From Agromyces bauzanensis (GTDB lineage Bacteria > Actinomycetota > Actinomycetes > Actinomycetales > Microbacteriaceae), in the NCBI RefSeq assembly GCF_014645655.1, contig NZ_BMMD01000002.1:248001-312000 (forward strand): a stretch of 64,000 bases of DNA, written 5' to 3'. Position numbers and translations under genes: made by a program. The notes below the pieces were generated by a model. The model saw only the letters and a program-made list of their open reading frames with translations, searched no databases and was not told where the DNA came from. Below are positions 44,665 through 53,310 of this stretch, piece by piece; position 1 is the stretch's first letter; every line of letters begins with the position of its first letter.

Positions 44665-45453
44665 CTACTTCGGCTGCATCCGGATCGCGCCGTCCAAGCG
44701 GATGCTCTCGCCGTTCAGCATCGGATTCGCGATGATCGAGCGCACGAGTGCGGCGTACTCGGTCGGATGCCCCAGGCGCGACGGGTGCGGCACCTGCGCC
44801 TCGAGCGACGCCCGCACGTCGTCGGGCATGCCCGCCATCATGGGCGTCTCGAAGATCCCGGGCGCGATGGTGACGACGCGGATCAGGAGCTTGGACAGGT
44901 CGCGGGCGATGGGCAGGGTCATCCCGACCACGCCGCCCTTCGACGCCGAGTAGGCGGCCTGCCCGATCTGGCCTTCGAACGCGGCCACCGAGGCGGTGTT
45001 CACGATGACGCCGCGCTCGGCCGTCGCCGGGCCGCCGGGCACGCCCGCCGACACCGGCTCGGTCTCGGCCATCGCCGCGGCGGCGAGCCGGATCACGTTG
45101 AACGTGCCGATGAGGTTCACCCGGATCGTGCGCTCGAACGCGTCGAGCGGCGCCGGGCCGTCGCGCCCGACGGTGCGGTTCGCCGTGGCGATTCCGGCGC
45201 AGTTCACCGCGACGCGGAGTGGCGCCAGGGCGGATGCCGCGGCCACAGCCGCCTGCACCTGCGCTTCGTCCGCGACATCCGCCCCGACGAAGCCGGCACG
45301 GTCGCCGAGTTCGGCGGCGGCCTCCTCGCCGCGGGGGCCGGGCAGGTCGACGAGGACGACGGATGCCCCGCCCTCGATGAGTGCGCGGGCGGTGGCCTTG
45401 CCGAGGCCGGATGCGCCGCCCGTGACGATCGCGGAGGTGCCGTCGAGTTCCAT
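44665..45453 (-). CDS. SDR family oxidoreductase (3-hydroxyacyl-CoA dehydrogenase-like)
   Basis: 262 residues. NAD-binding [12 protein letters not shown] (11-22), NCAGIA, catalytic Ser in [11 protein letters not shown] and YSASK motif ([12 protein letters not shown]). The whole resembles 17-beta-HSD10-type 3-hydroxyacyl-CoA dehydrogenases, which fits the thiolase gene just upstream: together they could do the last two steps of a beta-oxidation round. AAAGGA precedes the ATG at 45453. Confidence 0.88.
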   Translation of the reverse strand: MELDGTSAIVTGGASGLGKATARALIEGGASVVLVDLPGPRGEEAAAELGDRAGFVGADVADEAQVQAAVAAASALAPLRVAVNCAGIATANRTVGRDGPAPLDAFERTIRVNLIGTFNVIRLAAAAMAETEPVSAGVPGGPATAERGVIVNTASVAAFEGQIGQAAYSASKGGVVGMTLPIARDLSKLLIRVVTIAPGIFETPMMAGMPDDVRASLEAQVPHPSRLGHPTEYAALVRSIIANPMLNGESIRLDGAIRMQPK

Positions 45454-45567
45454 CTGGTGTGTCCTTTCGCGTGCCGGTTGTCGAGCGTGCAGTTGCCGCC
45501 ACCGCGAGGGCGGTGAGTGCACTCTCGAGGTTCGGAGGGTGATGGAGCGAGTGGTGCGGGAGGGTCG

Positions 45568-45592
45568 GCTCGCTTCGACAGGCTCAGCGAGC
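45568..45592. repeat. Dispersed repeat copy forming a hairpin
   Basis: A copy of the CTTCGAC-GGCTCAG element flanked by GCTCGCT (45568-45574) and AGCGAGC (45586-45592), giving a 7-bp stem. It sits 7 nt beyond the thiolase stop (45599), so it may also act as a terminator in the thiolase-SDR gap. Confidence 0.6.
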
Positions 45593-45598
45593 GGTTCC

Positions 45599-46774
45599 TC
45601 AGAGGCGCTCGATGACGGTGGCGTTGGCCATGCCGCCGCCCTCGCACATCGTCTGCAGGCCGAGGCGTCCGCCCGTGGCCTCGAGCTGGTTCACGAGCGT
45701 CGTGAGCAGGCGGGTGCCGCTCGAGCCGAGCGCGTGGCCGAGGGCGATGGCGCCGCCGCGCGGGTTGAGCTTCGCGGCATCCGCCCCGGTCTCGCGAAGC
45801 CACGCGAGCGGCACCGGCGCGAACGCCTCGTTGACCTCGTAGGCATCGATGTCGGCGTGTACGAGCCCCGCCCGCGCGAGCACCTTCTCGGTGGCCGGGA
45901 TGACGCCGGTGAGCATGTACAGCGGGTCGCTGCCGACGACCGAGAACGCACGGAACCGGGCGCGCGGCGTGAGGCCGAGCTTCTCGGCGGCCTCGGCGCT
46001 CATGATGAGCGCTGCGGATGCCCCGTCGGTGAGCGGTGACGAATTGCCGGGCGTGATACGCCAGTCGAGCTCGGGGAACCGTTCGGCGAGCGCGTCGGTG
46101 CGGAACGCCGGGTTCAGGCCCGCGAGCGACTCGACCGTGGTGGCCGGCCGCACGGTCTCGTCGACGAGCGAGTCGACGCCGGGCACCGGCACGACCTCGG
46201 TGGCGAACGCACCCGACTCCCCCGCCGCCGCGGCGAGCTGGTGCGAGCGGGCCGAGAACGCGTCGAGCTCCTCGCGCGAGAAGCCCCACTTGGCGGCGAC
46301 GAGCTCGGCGGAGACGCCCTGGCCGACGAGCCCGTCGGGGTATCGGGCGAGCAGCCGGGAGCCGTACGGGTCGGCGCCGGCGGTACTCGAGCCGAGCGGA
46401 ACGCGGCTCATCGACTCGACGCCGCACGCGATCACGATGTCGGCATGGCCGGCGAGCACCGCCTGGGCGGCGAACGTCGCCGCCTGCTGGCTCGATCCGC
46501 ACTGACGGTCGATGGTCGTGCCCGGCACCGTCTCGGGGAAGCCCGCCGCGAGCACGGCGTTGCGGGTGATGTTGAAGCTCTGCTCGCCGATCTGGCTGAC
46601 GCATCCGCCGATCACGTCGTCGACGAGCGCCGGATCGAGGTCGTTGCGCGAGACGAGGGTGTCGAGGACGCCCGCGAGGAGGTCGACCGAGTGGATGCCC
46701 GAGAGGAGACCCCCGGGCTTGCCCCGCCCGACGGGCGTGCGGATGACATCGACGATGACGGCTTCGGTGCTCAT
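45599..46774 (-). CDS. Acetyl-CoA C-acyltransferase (thiolase)
   Basis: 391 residues. Acyl-accepting Cys92 in [26 protein letters not shown] (His) and [12 protein letters not shown] with the second active Cys. [11 protein letters not shown] is present as in degradative thiolases. ATG overlaps the GAPDH-like stop by 4 nt, so the two are co-translated. Pairs with the SDR gene for fatty-acid or aromatic-acid CoA degradation. Confidence 0.93.
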   Translation of the reverse strand: MSTEAVIVDVIRTPVGRGKPGGLLSGIHSVDLLAGVLDTLVSRNDLDPALVDDVIGGCVSQIGEQSFNITRNAVLAAGFPETVPGTTIDRQCGSSQQAATFAAQAVLAGHADIVIACGVESMSRVPLGSSTAGADPYGSRLLARYPDGLVGQGVSAELVAAKWGFSREELDAFSARSHQLAAAAGESGAFATEVVPVPGVDSLVDETVRPATTVESLAGLNPAFRTDALAERFPELDWRITPGNSSPLTDGASAALIMSAEAAEKLGLTPRARFRAFSVVGSDPLYMLTGVIPATEKVLARAGLVHADIDAYEVNEAFAPVPLAWLRETGADAAKLNPRGGAIALGHALGSSGTRLLTTLVNQLEATGGRLGLQTMCEGGGMANATVIERL

Positions 46775-48315
46775 GCGTTCCAGCCTACGACATGTCGCGG
46801 GAGGGCTGGAGACGCTGCGTCCGACTCGACCGGCGAAGCCGCGGCCACCGCGCGCTCCAGCACGACCGGTTCGCGCTCGGGGAGCACGAGCGGGTGCGTG
46901 CCGGCCATCGCCTCGATGACGCGGACGACCTGGCAGCTGTAGCCGTACTCGTTGTCGTACCAGACGTAGAGCACGGCTTCGGTGCCGTCGGCGATCGTGG
47001 CGAGCCCGTCGACGATGCCCGCACGGTTCGACCCGACGAAGTCGGTGGAGACGACCTCGGGCGACTCGATGTAGTCGATCTGCGGGCGAAGCGGCGATGT
47101 CAGCGACACCTGACGGAGGTGGCGGTTGAGCTCGGCCTTCGACGTCGGGCGCTCGAACTGCAGGTTGAGGATCGCGAGAGACACGTCAGGGGTGGGCACC
47201 CGGATGGAGCTGCCCGTGAGCTTGCCTGCGAGCTCGGGCAGCGCCTTCGCGACGGCCTTCGCCGCGCCGGTCTCGGTGATGACCATGTTGAGCGCCGCCG
47301 AGCGGCCGCGGCGATCGCCCTTGTGGAAGTTGTCGATGAGGTTCTGGTCGTTGGTGTACGAGTGCACCGTCTCGACGTGTCCGCGAACCACGCCGTAGGC
47401 GTCGTGGACGGCCTTGAGCACGGGCGTGATGGCGTTCGTCGTGCACGAAGCGGCCGAGAGGATGCGGTCGTCGGCGGCGATCTCGCCGTGGTTGATGCCG
47501 TGCACGATGTTCTTCAGCGCGCCCTTGCCGGGTGCCGTGAGGAGCACGCGGGCCACGCCCTTCGATCGCAGGTGCTGGCTGAGCCCCTCCTCGTCGCGCC
47601 AGCGACCGGTGTTGTCCACGACGATCGCATCGTCGATGCCGTACTCGGTGTAGTCGATCGACGCCGGGTCGTTCGAGTAGATGACCTGGATCAGGGTGCC
47701 GTTGGCGAGGATCGTGTTCGCCTCCTCGTCGACCTCGATCGTGCCGGCGAACGGGCCGTGCACCGAGTCGCGGCGGAGCAGGCTCGCACGCTTCACGAGA
47801 TCGTTCTCGGCGCCCTTGCGCACCACGATGGCGCGCAGGCGCAGGCCCTTGCCGTGCCCGGCGTGCGCGATCAGGATGCGCGCGAGGAGGCGCCCGATGC
47901 GTCCGAAGCCGTAGAGCACGATATCGGTGCCGCGGGCCGGCTCGGCGTCGTCATCGACCAGGACCGGCGCGAGCTCGCTGCGCAGGAAGTCGATGAGCGG
48001 CACCTGCTCGCCCGACGCTCGGTGGCGTGCCATCAGGCGGGCCACGTCGATGGAGGCCGGACCGGGGCCGAGTTCGCGCAGCGCCTCAAGCACCCGCATG
48101 GTGTCGGCCAGCGGCATCTCCTCGTCGCCGGCCTGCCGCGCGAATCGGTGCGCCTTCAGCAACTCGATCGCCGAGCGGTTGATCAGCCGCCGACCCTGTA
48201 TCGACGTCACCACCCCGTGGTCTCGATAGAGGCCGCCGATGAGCGGGATCATCCGCTCGGCGAGCTCCTCTCGGGCGATCCATTCCTCGCGTCGGGCGTC
48301 GAACTCGTGGGTCAC
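46771..48315 (-). CDS. gapB: Glyceraldehyde-3-phosphate dehydrogenase, long (GapB-like) form
   Basis: 514 residues, about 180 longer than glycolytic GAPDH. NAD(P)-binding YGFGRIGRLL at 135-144, active Cys291 in SAASCTTNAI, HSYTNDQN, and WYDNEYGYS. The first about 128 residues are a helical extension found in the corynebacterial GapB group, used in the gluconeogenic direction with NADP(H); that role here is inference, supported by PEP carboxykinase in the same window. GTG at 48315 has AGGAGG 6 nt upstream. Divergent from an IclR-type regulator. Confidence 0.88.
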   Translation of the reverse strand: MTHEFDARREEWIAREELAERMIPLIGGLYRDHGVVTSIQGRRLINRSAIELLKAHRFARQAGDEEMPLADTMRVLEALRELGPGPASIDVARLMARHRASGEQVPLIDFLRSELAPVLVDDDAEPARGTDIVLYGFGRIGRLLARILIAHAGHGKGLRLRAIVVRKGAENDLVKRASLLRRDSVHGPFAGTIEVDEEANTILANGTLIQVIYSNDPASIDYTEYGIDDAIVVDNTGRWRDEEGLSQHLRSKGVARVLLTAPGKGALKNIVHGINHGEIAADDRILSAASCTTNAITPVLKAVHDAYGVVRGHVETVHSYTNDQNLIDNFHKGDRRGRSAALNMVITETGAAKAVAKALPELAGKLTGSSIRVPTPDVSLAILNLQFERPTSKAELNRHLRQVSLTSPLRPQIDYIESPEVVSTDFVGSNRAGIVDGLATIADGTEAVLYVWYDNEYGYSCQVVRVIEAMAGTHPLVLPEREPVVLERAVAAASPVESDAASPALPRHVVGWNA

Positions 48316-48439
48316 GTGGTTCCTCCTCGACCGAGCGCGCCGGAGCGCCGCCGGCCTCGTCGTGGTGGGGGGATGCTTCGATTCTACGGAATGCTCGATG
48401 CCGTCCCCGTTGCAGCCTGTTGCAGGCTTGGCGAACAGC

Positions 48440-48480
48440 ATTCTATTATCGAATCGCCAGTTCGACTATTGATACGCCAA
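48440..48480. promoter_or_regulatory. AT-rich divergent promoter/operator region between GAPDH and IclR genes
   Basis: Contrasts with the local GC level. Holds TCGAA (48449-48453) and TTCGA (48461-48465) as inverted repeat with 7-nt spacer, plus an imperfect direct repeat TATTATCGAATCGCCA / TATTGATACGCCA. A likely binding site for the IclR protein; tentative. Confidence 0.45.
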
Positions 48481-48490
48481 GGGGCCCTCG

Positions 48491-49243
48491 ATGACCGTTG
48501 ACGATCGAGCGGACACCGCGGACACGATCGAGGGCGCCAAGGCGCCGCACTCGCAAACGCTGTCGCGAGGCATCCGCGTGCTCGAGGTCCTGGCCGAGGC
48601 CGCCGGCCCGCTCACCATCGCGGAGCTCGCCGCAGCCCTGGACGTGCACCGTTCGATCGTCTATCGGCTGCTGCGCACGCTCGAGGACCACGGCCTCGTC
48701 GGGCGCACCGCCTCGGGCAGCATCGAACTCGGAGCGCGTCTCGCGGCGCTCGCCAGAAGCGTCTCGCGCGACCTGCAGTCCGCCGCGCTGCCAGAGCTCA
48801 CCGCGGTGGCGAACGACCTCGGCATGACGGCCTTCGTCGGCATCCTCGACCACGGCGAGGTGGTCACGCTCGTGAGCGTCGAGCCGCGCCACGCGCACGC
48901 CACCGTCGCCCAGCGGCCGGGCACGCGCCACGCACTCGCGGTCGGCGCCCCCGGCATAGCCATCCAGACGCTCCTCACGCGCGAGCAGCGCCGCCGCCCC
49001 CTCGCTGCGGAATCCCGGCTCGACCTCGACGATGACCGCATCACCGAGGCGCACGAGCGCGGCTTCGCGGTGAGCCGCGACGAGGTGATCCCGGGCATGG
49101 CGTCGGTCGCCGTGCCGCTCGCGGTGCCCGGCCAGCCGCTCGCCGCCCTCGCGGTCGTCTACATCGGGGTGCAGGCGCGGCTCGACGACATCGGCGCCCG
49201 GCTGGCACGGGCGGCTCGCGGCATCCGGGCCGAGCTCAGCTGA
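48491..49243 (+). CDS. IclR family transcriptional regulator
   Basis: 250 residues. N-terminal winged helix: LTIAELAAALDVHRSIVYRL (recognition helix HRSIVYRLLRTLE), then the C-terminal effector domain with GMTAFVGILDHGEVVTLVSV and RGFAVSRDEVIPGMASVAVP. Effector unknown. Position suggests control of the gapB-thiolase-SDR set and of itself. Confidence 0.9.
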   Translation: MTVDDRADTADTIEGAKAPHSQTLSRGIRVLEVLAEAAGPLTIAELAAALDVHRSIVYRLLRTLEDHGLVGRTASGSIELGARLAALARSVSRDLQSAALPELTAVANDLGMTAFVGILDHGEVVTLVSVEPRHAHATVAQRPGTRHALAVGAPGIAIQTLLTREQRRRPLAAESRLDLDDDRITEAHERGFAVSRDEVIPGMASVAVPLAVPGQPLAALAVVYIGVQARLDDIGARLARAARGIRAELS

Positions 49244-49369
49244 CGCGCATAGCGGACCCGCGACCCGCCACGCAACCGGTGGACAGACGGCCCGATCGGT
49301 GGTCGAGTGGCCCCATGGTCGCACCCCGCGAACCCGTGGGGCGAGGACCATCCGTCGAAGGGAAGATCC

Positions 49370-49534
49370 GTGAACATCCTCCTGATCATCGTCGCGATCA
49401 TCGCCGTCATCCTGCTCTTCACGGGCGGGTTCGTCGAGTCGCTGAGCTTCCTGCTGTGGGTCGGCATCGTCCTGCTCGTCATCGCGGTCATCGTGTGGCT
49501 GGTGCGGATGATGACGGGCAGCCGTCGAGTCTGA
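49370..49534 (+). CDS. Small two-helix membrane protein
   Basis: 54 residues, GTG start with GGGAAGA upstream. Two hydrophobic helices (ILLIIVAIIAVILLFTGGF and FLLWVGIVLLVIAVIVWLV) and a basic end (RMMTGSRRV). No family name known to me; proteins like it are widespread in Microbacteriaceae. Two hairpins follow its stop. Confidence 0.6.
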   Translation: MNILLIIVAIIAVILLFTGGFVESLSFLLWVGIVLLVIAVIVWLVRMMTGSRRV

Positions 49535-49535
49535 C

Positions 49536-49578
49536 CCGGACCAGCCGGTCCGGCGCGGTGGGTCGTGCCCACCGCGCC
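49536..49578 (+). terminator. Tandem hairpins after the small membrane-protein gene
   Basis: First: CCGGACC-AGCC-GGTCCGG (49536-49553). Second: GGCGCGGTGGG-TCGTG-CCCACCGCGCC (49552-49578), a perfect 11-bp stem. They overlap by two bases, so only one can form at a time. Confidence 0.7.
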
Positions 49579-49752
49579 GACGGGCATGTGCGCAGTCGCA
49601 CGGCGGCCGATCGGTGCCGGTAGACTCGTGGCGTCCAGGCGCCGCGCGCGCCGGTGCTCGAAAAATGGGCACGAAGCCGAACCGCGACGAACCGGCTCGA
49701 GCGAGACATACACGGATTCGTCAGTTCCGTTCACCGTCTCGAAGGACTTCGC

Positions 49753-51402
49753 ATGGCCTCGGTCTCCGCGCACGTCGCGCACGCGCTCTCCGCCCGCGTC
49801 GACCACGTCTTCGGCGTCATGGGCAACGGCAACGCCGCCCTGCTCGACGCTCTCGACCGCACCTCCACCCGGTACACGCCGTTGCGCCACGAGGTCGGCG
49901 GCGTGGTGGCGGCAGACGCGTTCTTCCGCGCCTCGGGCCGCCTCGCCGCGGCGACCGCGACCTATGGTGCGGGCTTCACGAACACGCTGACCGCGCTCGC
50001 CGAGTCCGCCCAGGCGCGGATCCCCGTCGTGCTCGTCGTCGGCGACGCTCCGACCGCAGGGCTGCGCCCGTGGGATGTCGACCAGGCGGCCATGGCCGCC
50101 GCTGCACGGGTGCCGACCCTCACGATGAGCCGCGAGGATGCCGCGGCCACGACCCTGCGCGCGATCGAGCACGCGCTCGCCCACCGCACGGCCGTGGTGC
50201 TCGCGATCCCCTACGACCTCGCCACGGCCGACGCCGGAGACCTGCCCGCTGCCGGCGCAGTCCCGCCTGTCGCCCTGCCCGCACCGCTCATGCCGGACGG
50301 CCGGCGGCTCGACCTGGTCGCCGAGCTGCTCACAGGCGCACGTCGGCCGTTCCTCCTCGCCGGCCGCGGCGCCTGGCTCGCCGGCGCGGGCGAGCAGCTC
50401 GGCCGGCTCGCGGACCTCACGGGCGCCGTCACCGCGTCGACCGCACTCGCCCGAGGCATCTTCCCCGAACCGCGCTTCGACCTCGGCGTCACCGGCGGGT
50501 TCGGTCAGGAGCACGCGATGGCGCTCGTGCACGAGGCGGATGTCGCGGTCGTCTTCGGCGCCGGACTCAACCAGTACACGATGCGGTTCGGCCGGCTCTT
50601 CGCGCCGGGCACGCGGGTCGTGCAGGTCGACCTCGCCCCCGAGGCGACGCACCCCACGGTCACCGACTTCGCTCCGGGCGACGCGCGGCTCGCGGCATCC
50701 GGGATCGCCGACCGACTGGAACAGGCGCACGCGTCGTCGAACGGCTGGCGCGAGTCGGTCGACTTCGCCCCGCTCCGCCGGCTGCACCCCGGCGACGACG
50801 TCGCTCCCGACGGCCGGCTCGACCCGCGCCGCGTCGCGGCCCGCCTCGGCGAACTGCTGCCCGGGGACCGCGTCGTCGTGTCCGACGGCGGGCACTTCAT
50901 CGGCTGGGCGAACATGTACTGGCCGGTGGCGTCGCCCGACCGCATGCTCATGGTCGGCACGGCGTTCCAGTCGATCGGACTGGGCCTGCCCAGCGTGCCG
51001 GGCGCCGCCGCGGCGAAGCCCGAGTCGGCCATCGTGCTGACGACGGGCGACGGCGGCGGCCTCATGGCGCTCGCCGACCTCGAGAGCGCCGTGCGAACGG
51101 CCGCCGGGCGCGGCATCGCCGTGGTCTGGAACGACGCGGCCTACGGCGCCGAGGTGAACCTCTACGGGCTGCAGGGCTACGCCGAGGCGCCCATGCTCAT
51201 TCCCGAGGTCGACTTCGCGGCCCTCGCGACCGCCGTCGGCGCCGAGGGCGTCGTGGTGCGCGAACTCGCCGACCTCGACCGGCTCGCGACCTGGGCAGCC
51301 GGGCCGGTCGGCGAGCGCCGGTTCCTGCTGCTGGACTGCCGCATCTCGGGGCGCGTCATCGCGCCGTACCAGCACGAGGTGATCGCGGTCAACCGACGAT
51401 GA
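49753..51402 (+). CDS. Thiamine pyrophosphate-dependent enzyme (acetolactate synthase / 2-oxoacid decarboxylase superfamily)
   Basis: 549 residues with the three-domain layout. N-terminal Pyr domain: catalytic Glu47 in LRHEVGGVVAADAF; HEVGG replaces the common HEQ motif. C-terminal PP domain: GDGGGLMALADLES followed by WNDAAYG, the GDG-N Mg/TPP motif. FAD-specific features of acetolactate synthase are not apparent. It lies just before the homoprotocatechuate operon but is separated by a long palindrome. A 2-oxoacid decarboxylase acting on an aromatic pyruvate would fit the neighbourhood, but this is speculative. The ATG at 49753 is the first clearly coding start; an earlier in-frame ATG (49654) would add a basic, atypical stretch. 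Confidence 0.82.
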   Translation: MASVSAHVAHALSARVDHVFGVMGNGNAALLDALDRTSTRYTPLRHEVGGVVAADAFFRASGRLAAATATYGAGFTNTLTALAESAQARIPVVLVVGDAPTAGLRPWDVDQAAMAAAARVPTLTMSREDAAATTLRAIEHALAHRTAVVLAIPYDLATADAGDLPAAGAVPPVALPAPLMPDGRRLDLVAELLTGARRPFLLAGRGAWLAGAGEQLGRLADLTGAVTASTALARGIFPEPRFDLGVTGGFGQEHAMALVHEADVAVVFGAGLNQYTMRFGRLFAPGTRVVQVDLAPEATHPTVTDFAPGDARLAASGIADRLEQAHASSNGWRESVDFAPLRRLHPGDDVAPDGRLDPRRVAARLGELLPGDRVVVSDGGHFIGWANMYWPVASPDRMLMVGTAFQSIGLGLPSVPGAAAAKPESAIVLTTGDGGGLMALADLESAVRTAAGRGIAVVWNDAAYGAEVNLYGLQGYAEAPMLIPEVDFAALATAVGAEGVVVRELADLDRLATWAAGPVGERRFLLLDCRISGRVIAPYQHEVIAVNRR

Positions 51403-51435
51403 GCCGACGCCCACGCGGGCCCTCCGCCCCGCCGG

Positions 51436-51497
51436 ATGTTTCCGTTCCCGCGCGACGTGCCCGCTGGAGCGGGCACGTCGCGCGGGAACGGAAACAT
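51436..51497. terminator. 62-bp perfect palindrome (30-bp arms)
   Basis: Left arm 51436-51465 and right arm 51468-51497 are exact reverse complements; only a 2-nt GG spacer separates them. The arms begin ATGTTTCCGTTCCCGCG and end with its complement. It starts 34 nt after the TPP-enzyme stop, so a terminator or mRNA-stabilising hairpin is the plain reading; the perfect 30-bp match is far longer than the other terminators here. Confidence 0.6.
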
Positions 51498-51560
51498 GCC
51501 GGTGTGGTCCGCGACGGGGGCGGATGCGGCTCACCGCAGAGCCGGGTGAACGTGACACAC

Positions 51561-51581
51561 ATCATATATGATATGAGATAC
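51561..51581 (+). promoter_or_regulatory. Candidate GntR operator 1 of the homoprotocatechuate operon
   Basis: A 21-bp AT-rich motif starting ATCATATATGATATGAG. It includes the 12-bp palindrome ATCATATATGAT and a -10-like TATGAT. It matches the copy at 53272 at 18 of 21 positions. It lies 66 nt before the hydratase start. Confidence 0.65.
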
Positions 51582-51646
51582 CACATCTGACGACCGGATC
51601 GAATACGATCGAGACCGAGTCCTCGACAACGAAGTGGAGCCAACGC

Positions 51647-52432
51647 TTGCTCGATCCAGCACGCATCGCCGAGATCGCCGACGAACTCGTCGCCGCCGAT
51701 CGCGATCGATCCATCGTCCCCCTCCTCACGGCGCGCAACCCCGACATGACCGTCGAGGACGCATACGCCGTGCAGCAGCTCTGGGCCGAGCGCCGCGCCG
51801 AGCAGGGCGCGCGACTCGTCGGCCGCAAGATCGGGCTCACCTCCAAGGCCATGCAGGTCGCCACGGGCATCACCGAGCCCGACTACGGGGTGATCTTCGA
51901 CGACATGGTCATCGAGTCGGGCACGAGCGTGGAGTTCGACCGGTTCTCGAACGTGCGCATCGAGGTCGAGCTCGCCTTCACGCTCGCGAAGCCGCTCGCC
52001 GGCCCCGACACGACCATCTTCGACGTGCTCGACGCCACCGCCTACGTCGTGCCCGCGCTCGAGATCCTGAATTCGCACGTCGAGATGGCCGGTCGCACGA
52101 TCGTCGACACCATCTCCGACAACGCGGCCATGGGCGCGATGGTGGTCGGGGGGAATCCCGTGCGGGTCGACGCGGTCGACCTCCGCTGGGTCTCGGCGCT
52201 GCTCTACCGCAACCAGGTCATCGAGGAGTCCGGCGTCGCGGCGGCGGTGCTCGGCCACCCCGCCATGGCCGTCGCGTGGCTCGCGAACAGGCTCGCGCAG
52301 CACGGCCAGTCGCTCGGCGCCGGCGAGATCATCCTCGCGGGGTCGTTCACGCGCCCCATGTGGGTCGAACGGGGCGACACCGTGCACGCCGACTACGGAC
52401 AGCTGGGGGCCATCACATGCCGATTCGAATGA
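51647..52432 (+). CDS. hpaH: 2-oxo-hept-3-ene-1,7-dioate hydratase
   Basis: 261 residues, fumarylacetoacetate-hydrolase fold, HpaH/MhpD type. Features: ARLVGRKIGLTSKAMQ (residues about 56-71), VEVELAFTL-like RIEVELAFTLAKPL with metal-binding Glu residues, and the C-terminal GSFTRPMWVERGDTVHADYG. It hydrates the dienoate to 4-hydroxy-2-oxoheptanedioate, the substrate of the next gene product. TTG start at 51647 is chosen because GGAG is 7 nt upstream and no ATG/GTG alternative gives the family start. Confidence 0.9.
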   Translation: MLDPARIAEIADELVAADRDRSIVPLLTARNPDMTVEDAYAVQQLWAERRAEQGARLVGRKIGLTSKAMQVATGITEPDYGVIFDDMVIESGTSVEFDRFSNVRIEVELAFTLAKPLAGPDTTIFDVLDATAYVVPALEILNSHVEMAGRTIVDTISDNAAMGAMVVGGNPVRVDAVDLRWVSALLYRNQVIEESGVAAAVLGHPAMAVAWLANRLAQHGQSLGAGEIILAGSFTRPMWVERGDTVHADYGQLGAITCRFE

Positions 52433-53247
52433 CACTGCCGCCGACCTTCGGCGACCGGCTCGCGGCATCCGACCGGCCGCTCGTCGGGATGTGGGTGTGC
52501 TCCGGCAGCCCGCTCATCGCCGAGATCGCCGCGGGCAGCGGACTGGACTGGCTGCTCATCGACGGCGAGCACTCCCCCAACTCGCTCGAGTCGATCCTCG
52601 CCCAGCTCCAGGCCGTGGCCGCCTACCCGGCCACCCCGCTCGTGCGCCCGCCGTACGGCGACGTCGTGACGATCAAGCAGTACCTCGACCTCGGTGTGCA
52701 GAACCTCCTCGTGCCCATGGTCGACTCGGCCGAGCACGCCGCCGAGATGGTGCGCGCGGTGCGCTACCCGCCGGCGGGCGTCCGCGGGGTGGGCAGCGCG
52801 CTCGCCCGCGCGTCGCGATGGAACCGGGTGCCCGACTACCTCGCGGATGCCTCGGGCACGATCTCGCTCACGGTGCAGATCGAATCCGTGGCCGCGGTCG
52901 AGCACGTGACGGAGATCCTCGCGGTCGACGGCGTCGACGCGATCTTCGTCGGCCCGTCGGACCTCGCGGCCTCGATGGGACTGCTCGGGCAGCAGGAGCA
53001 TCCCGACGTGGTGACCGCTGTCGAGCACTGCATGCGCGCGGCCGCGGCGGCCGGGAAACCCGCCGGGGTGAACGCGTTCGCTCCCGCCGTCGCCGACCGG
53101 TACCTCGAGGCCGGGGCGGCGTTCGTGCTCGTGGGCGCGGACGTCGCGATGCTGGCTCGCGCGTCGGAGGCGCTCGCAGGCCGCTTCATCCGGACCGGCG
53201 GGGGCCCCGGCGACGATGCGGGGAGCGGGCCGCGCGCCGGCTATTGA
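52417..53247 (+). CDS. hpaI: 4-hydroxy-2-oxoheptanedioate aldolase (HpcH/HpaI family)
   Basis: 276 residues, class II pyruvate aldolase. LLIDGEHSPNSLESI (42-56), RPPYGDVVTIKQYLDLG, metal Glu in VQIESVAAVEH and metal Asp in IFVGPSDLAASMG. Splits the substrate to pyruvate plus succinic semialdehyde. ATG at 52417 follows a GGGGG stretch; ATG 52429 would make a 4-nt ATGA overlap with hpaH and is a real alternative. Confidence 0.92.
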   Translation: MPIRMTLPPTFGDRLAASDRPLVGMWVCSGSPLIAEIAAGSGLDWLLIDGEHSPNSLESILAQLQAVAAYPATPLVRPPYGDVVTIKQYLDLGVQNLLVPMVDSAEHAAEMVRAVRYPPAGVRGVGSALARASRWNRVPDYLADASGTISLTVQIESVAAVEHVTEILAVDGVDAIFVGPSDLAASMGLLGQQEHPDVVTAVEHCMRAAAAAGKPAGVNAFAPAVADRYLEAGAAFVLVGADVAMLARASEALAGRFIRTGGGPGDDAGSGPRAGY

Positions 53248-53271
53248 GCGGCGCCTCCCCTGTCGTGCATG

Positions 53272-53292
53272 ATCGTATATGATTTCAGATAC
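53272..53292 (+). promoter_or_regulatory. Candidate GntR operator 2
   Basis: Second copy of the 21-bp motif (starts ATCGTATATGATTTCAG), 19 nt before the FAH-RraA start and 24 nt after the hpaI stop. It gives the second half of the operon its own promoter under the same control. Confidence 0.65.
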
Positions 53293-53310
53293 AACGAGAC
53301 GAGGATGTCC

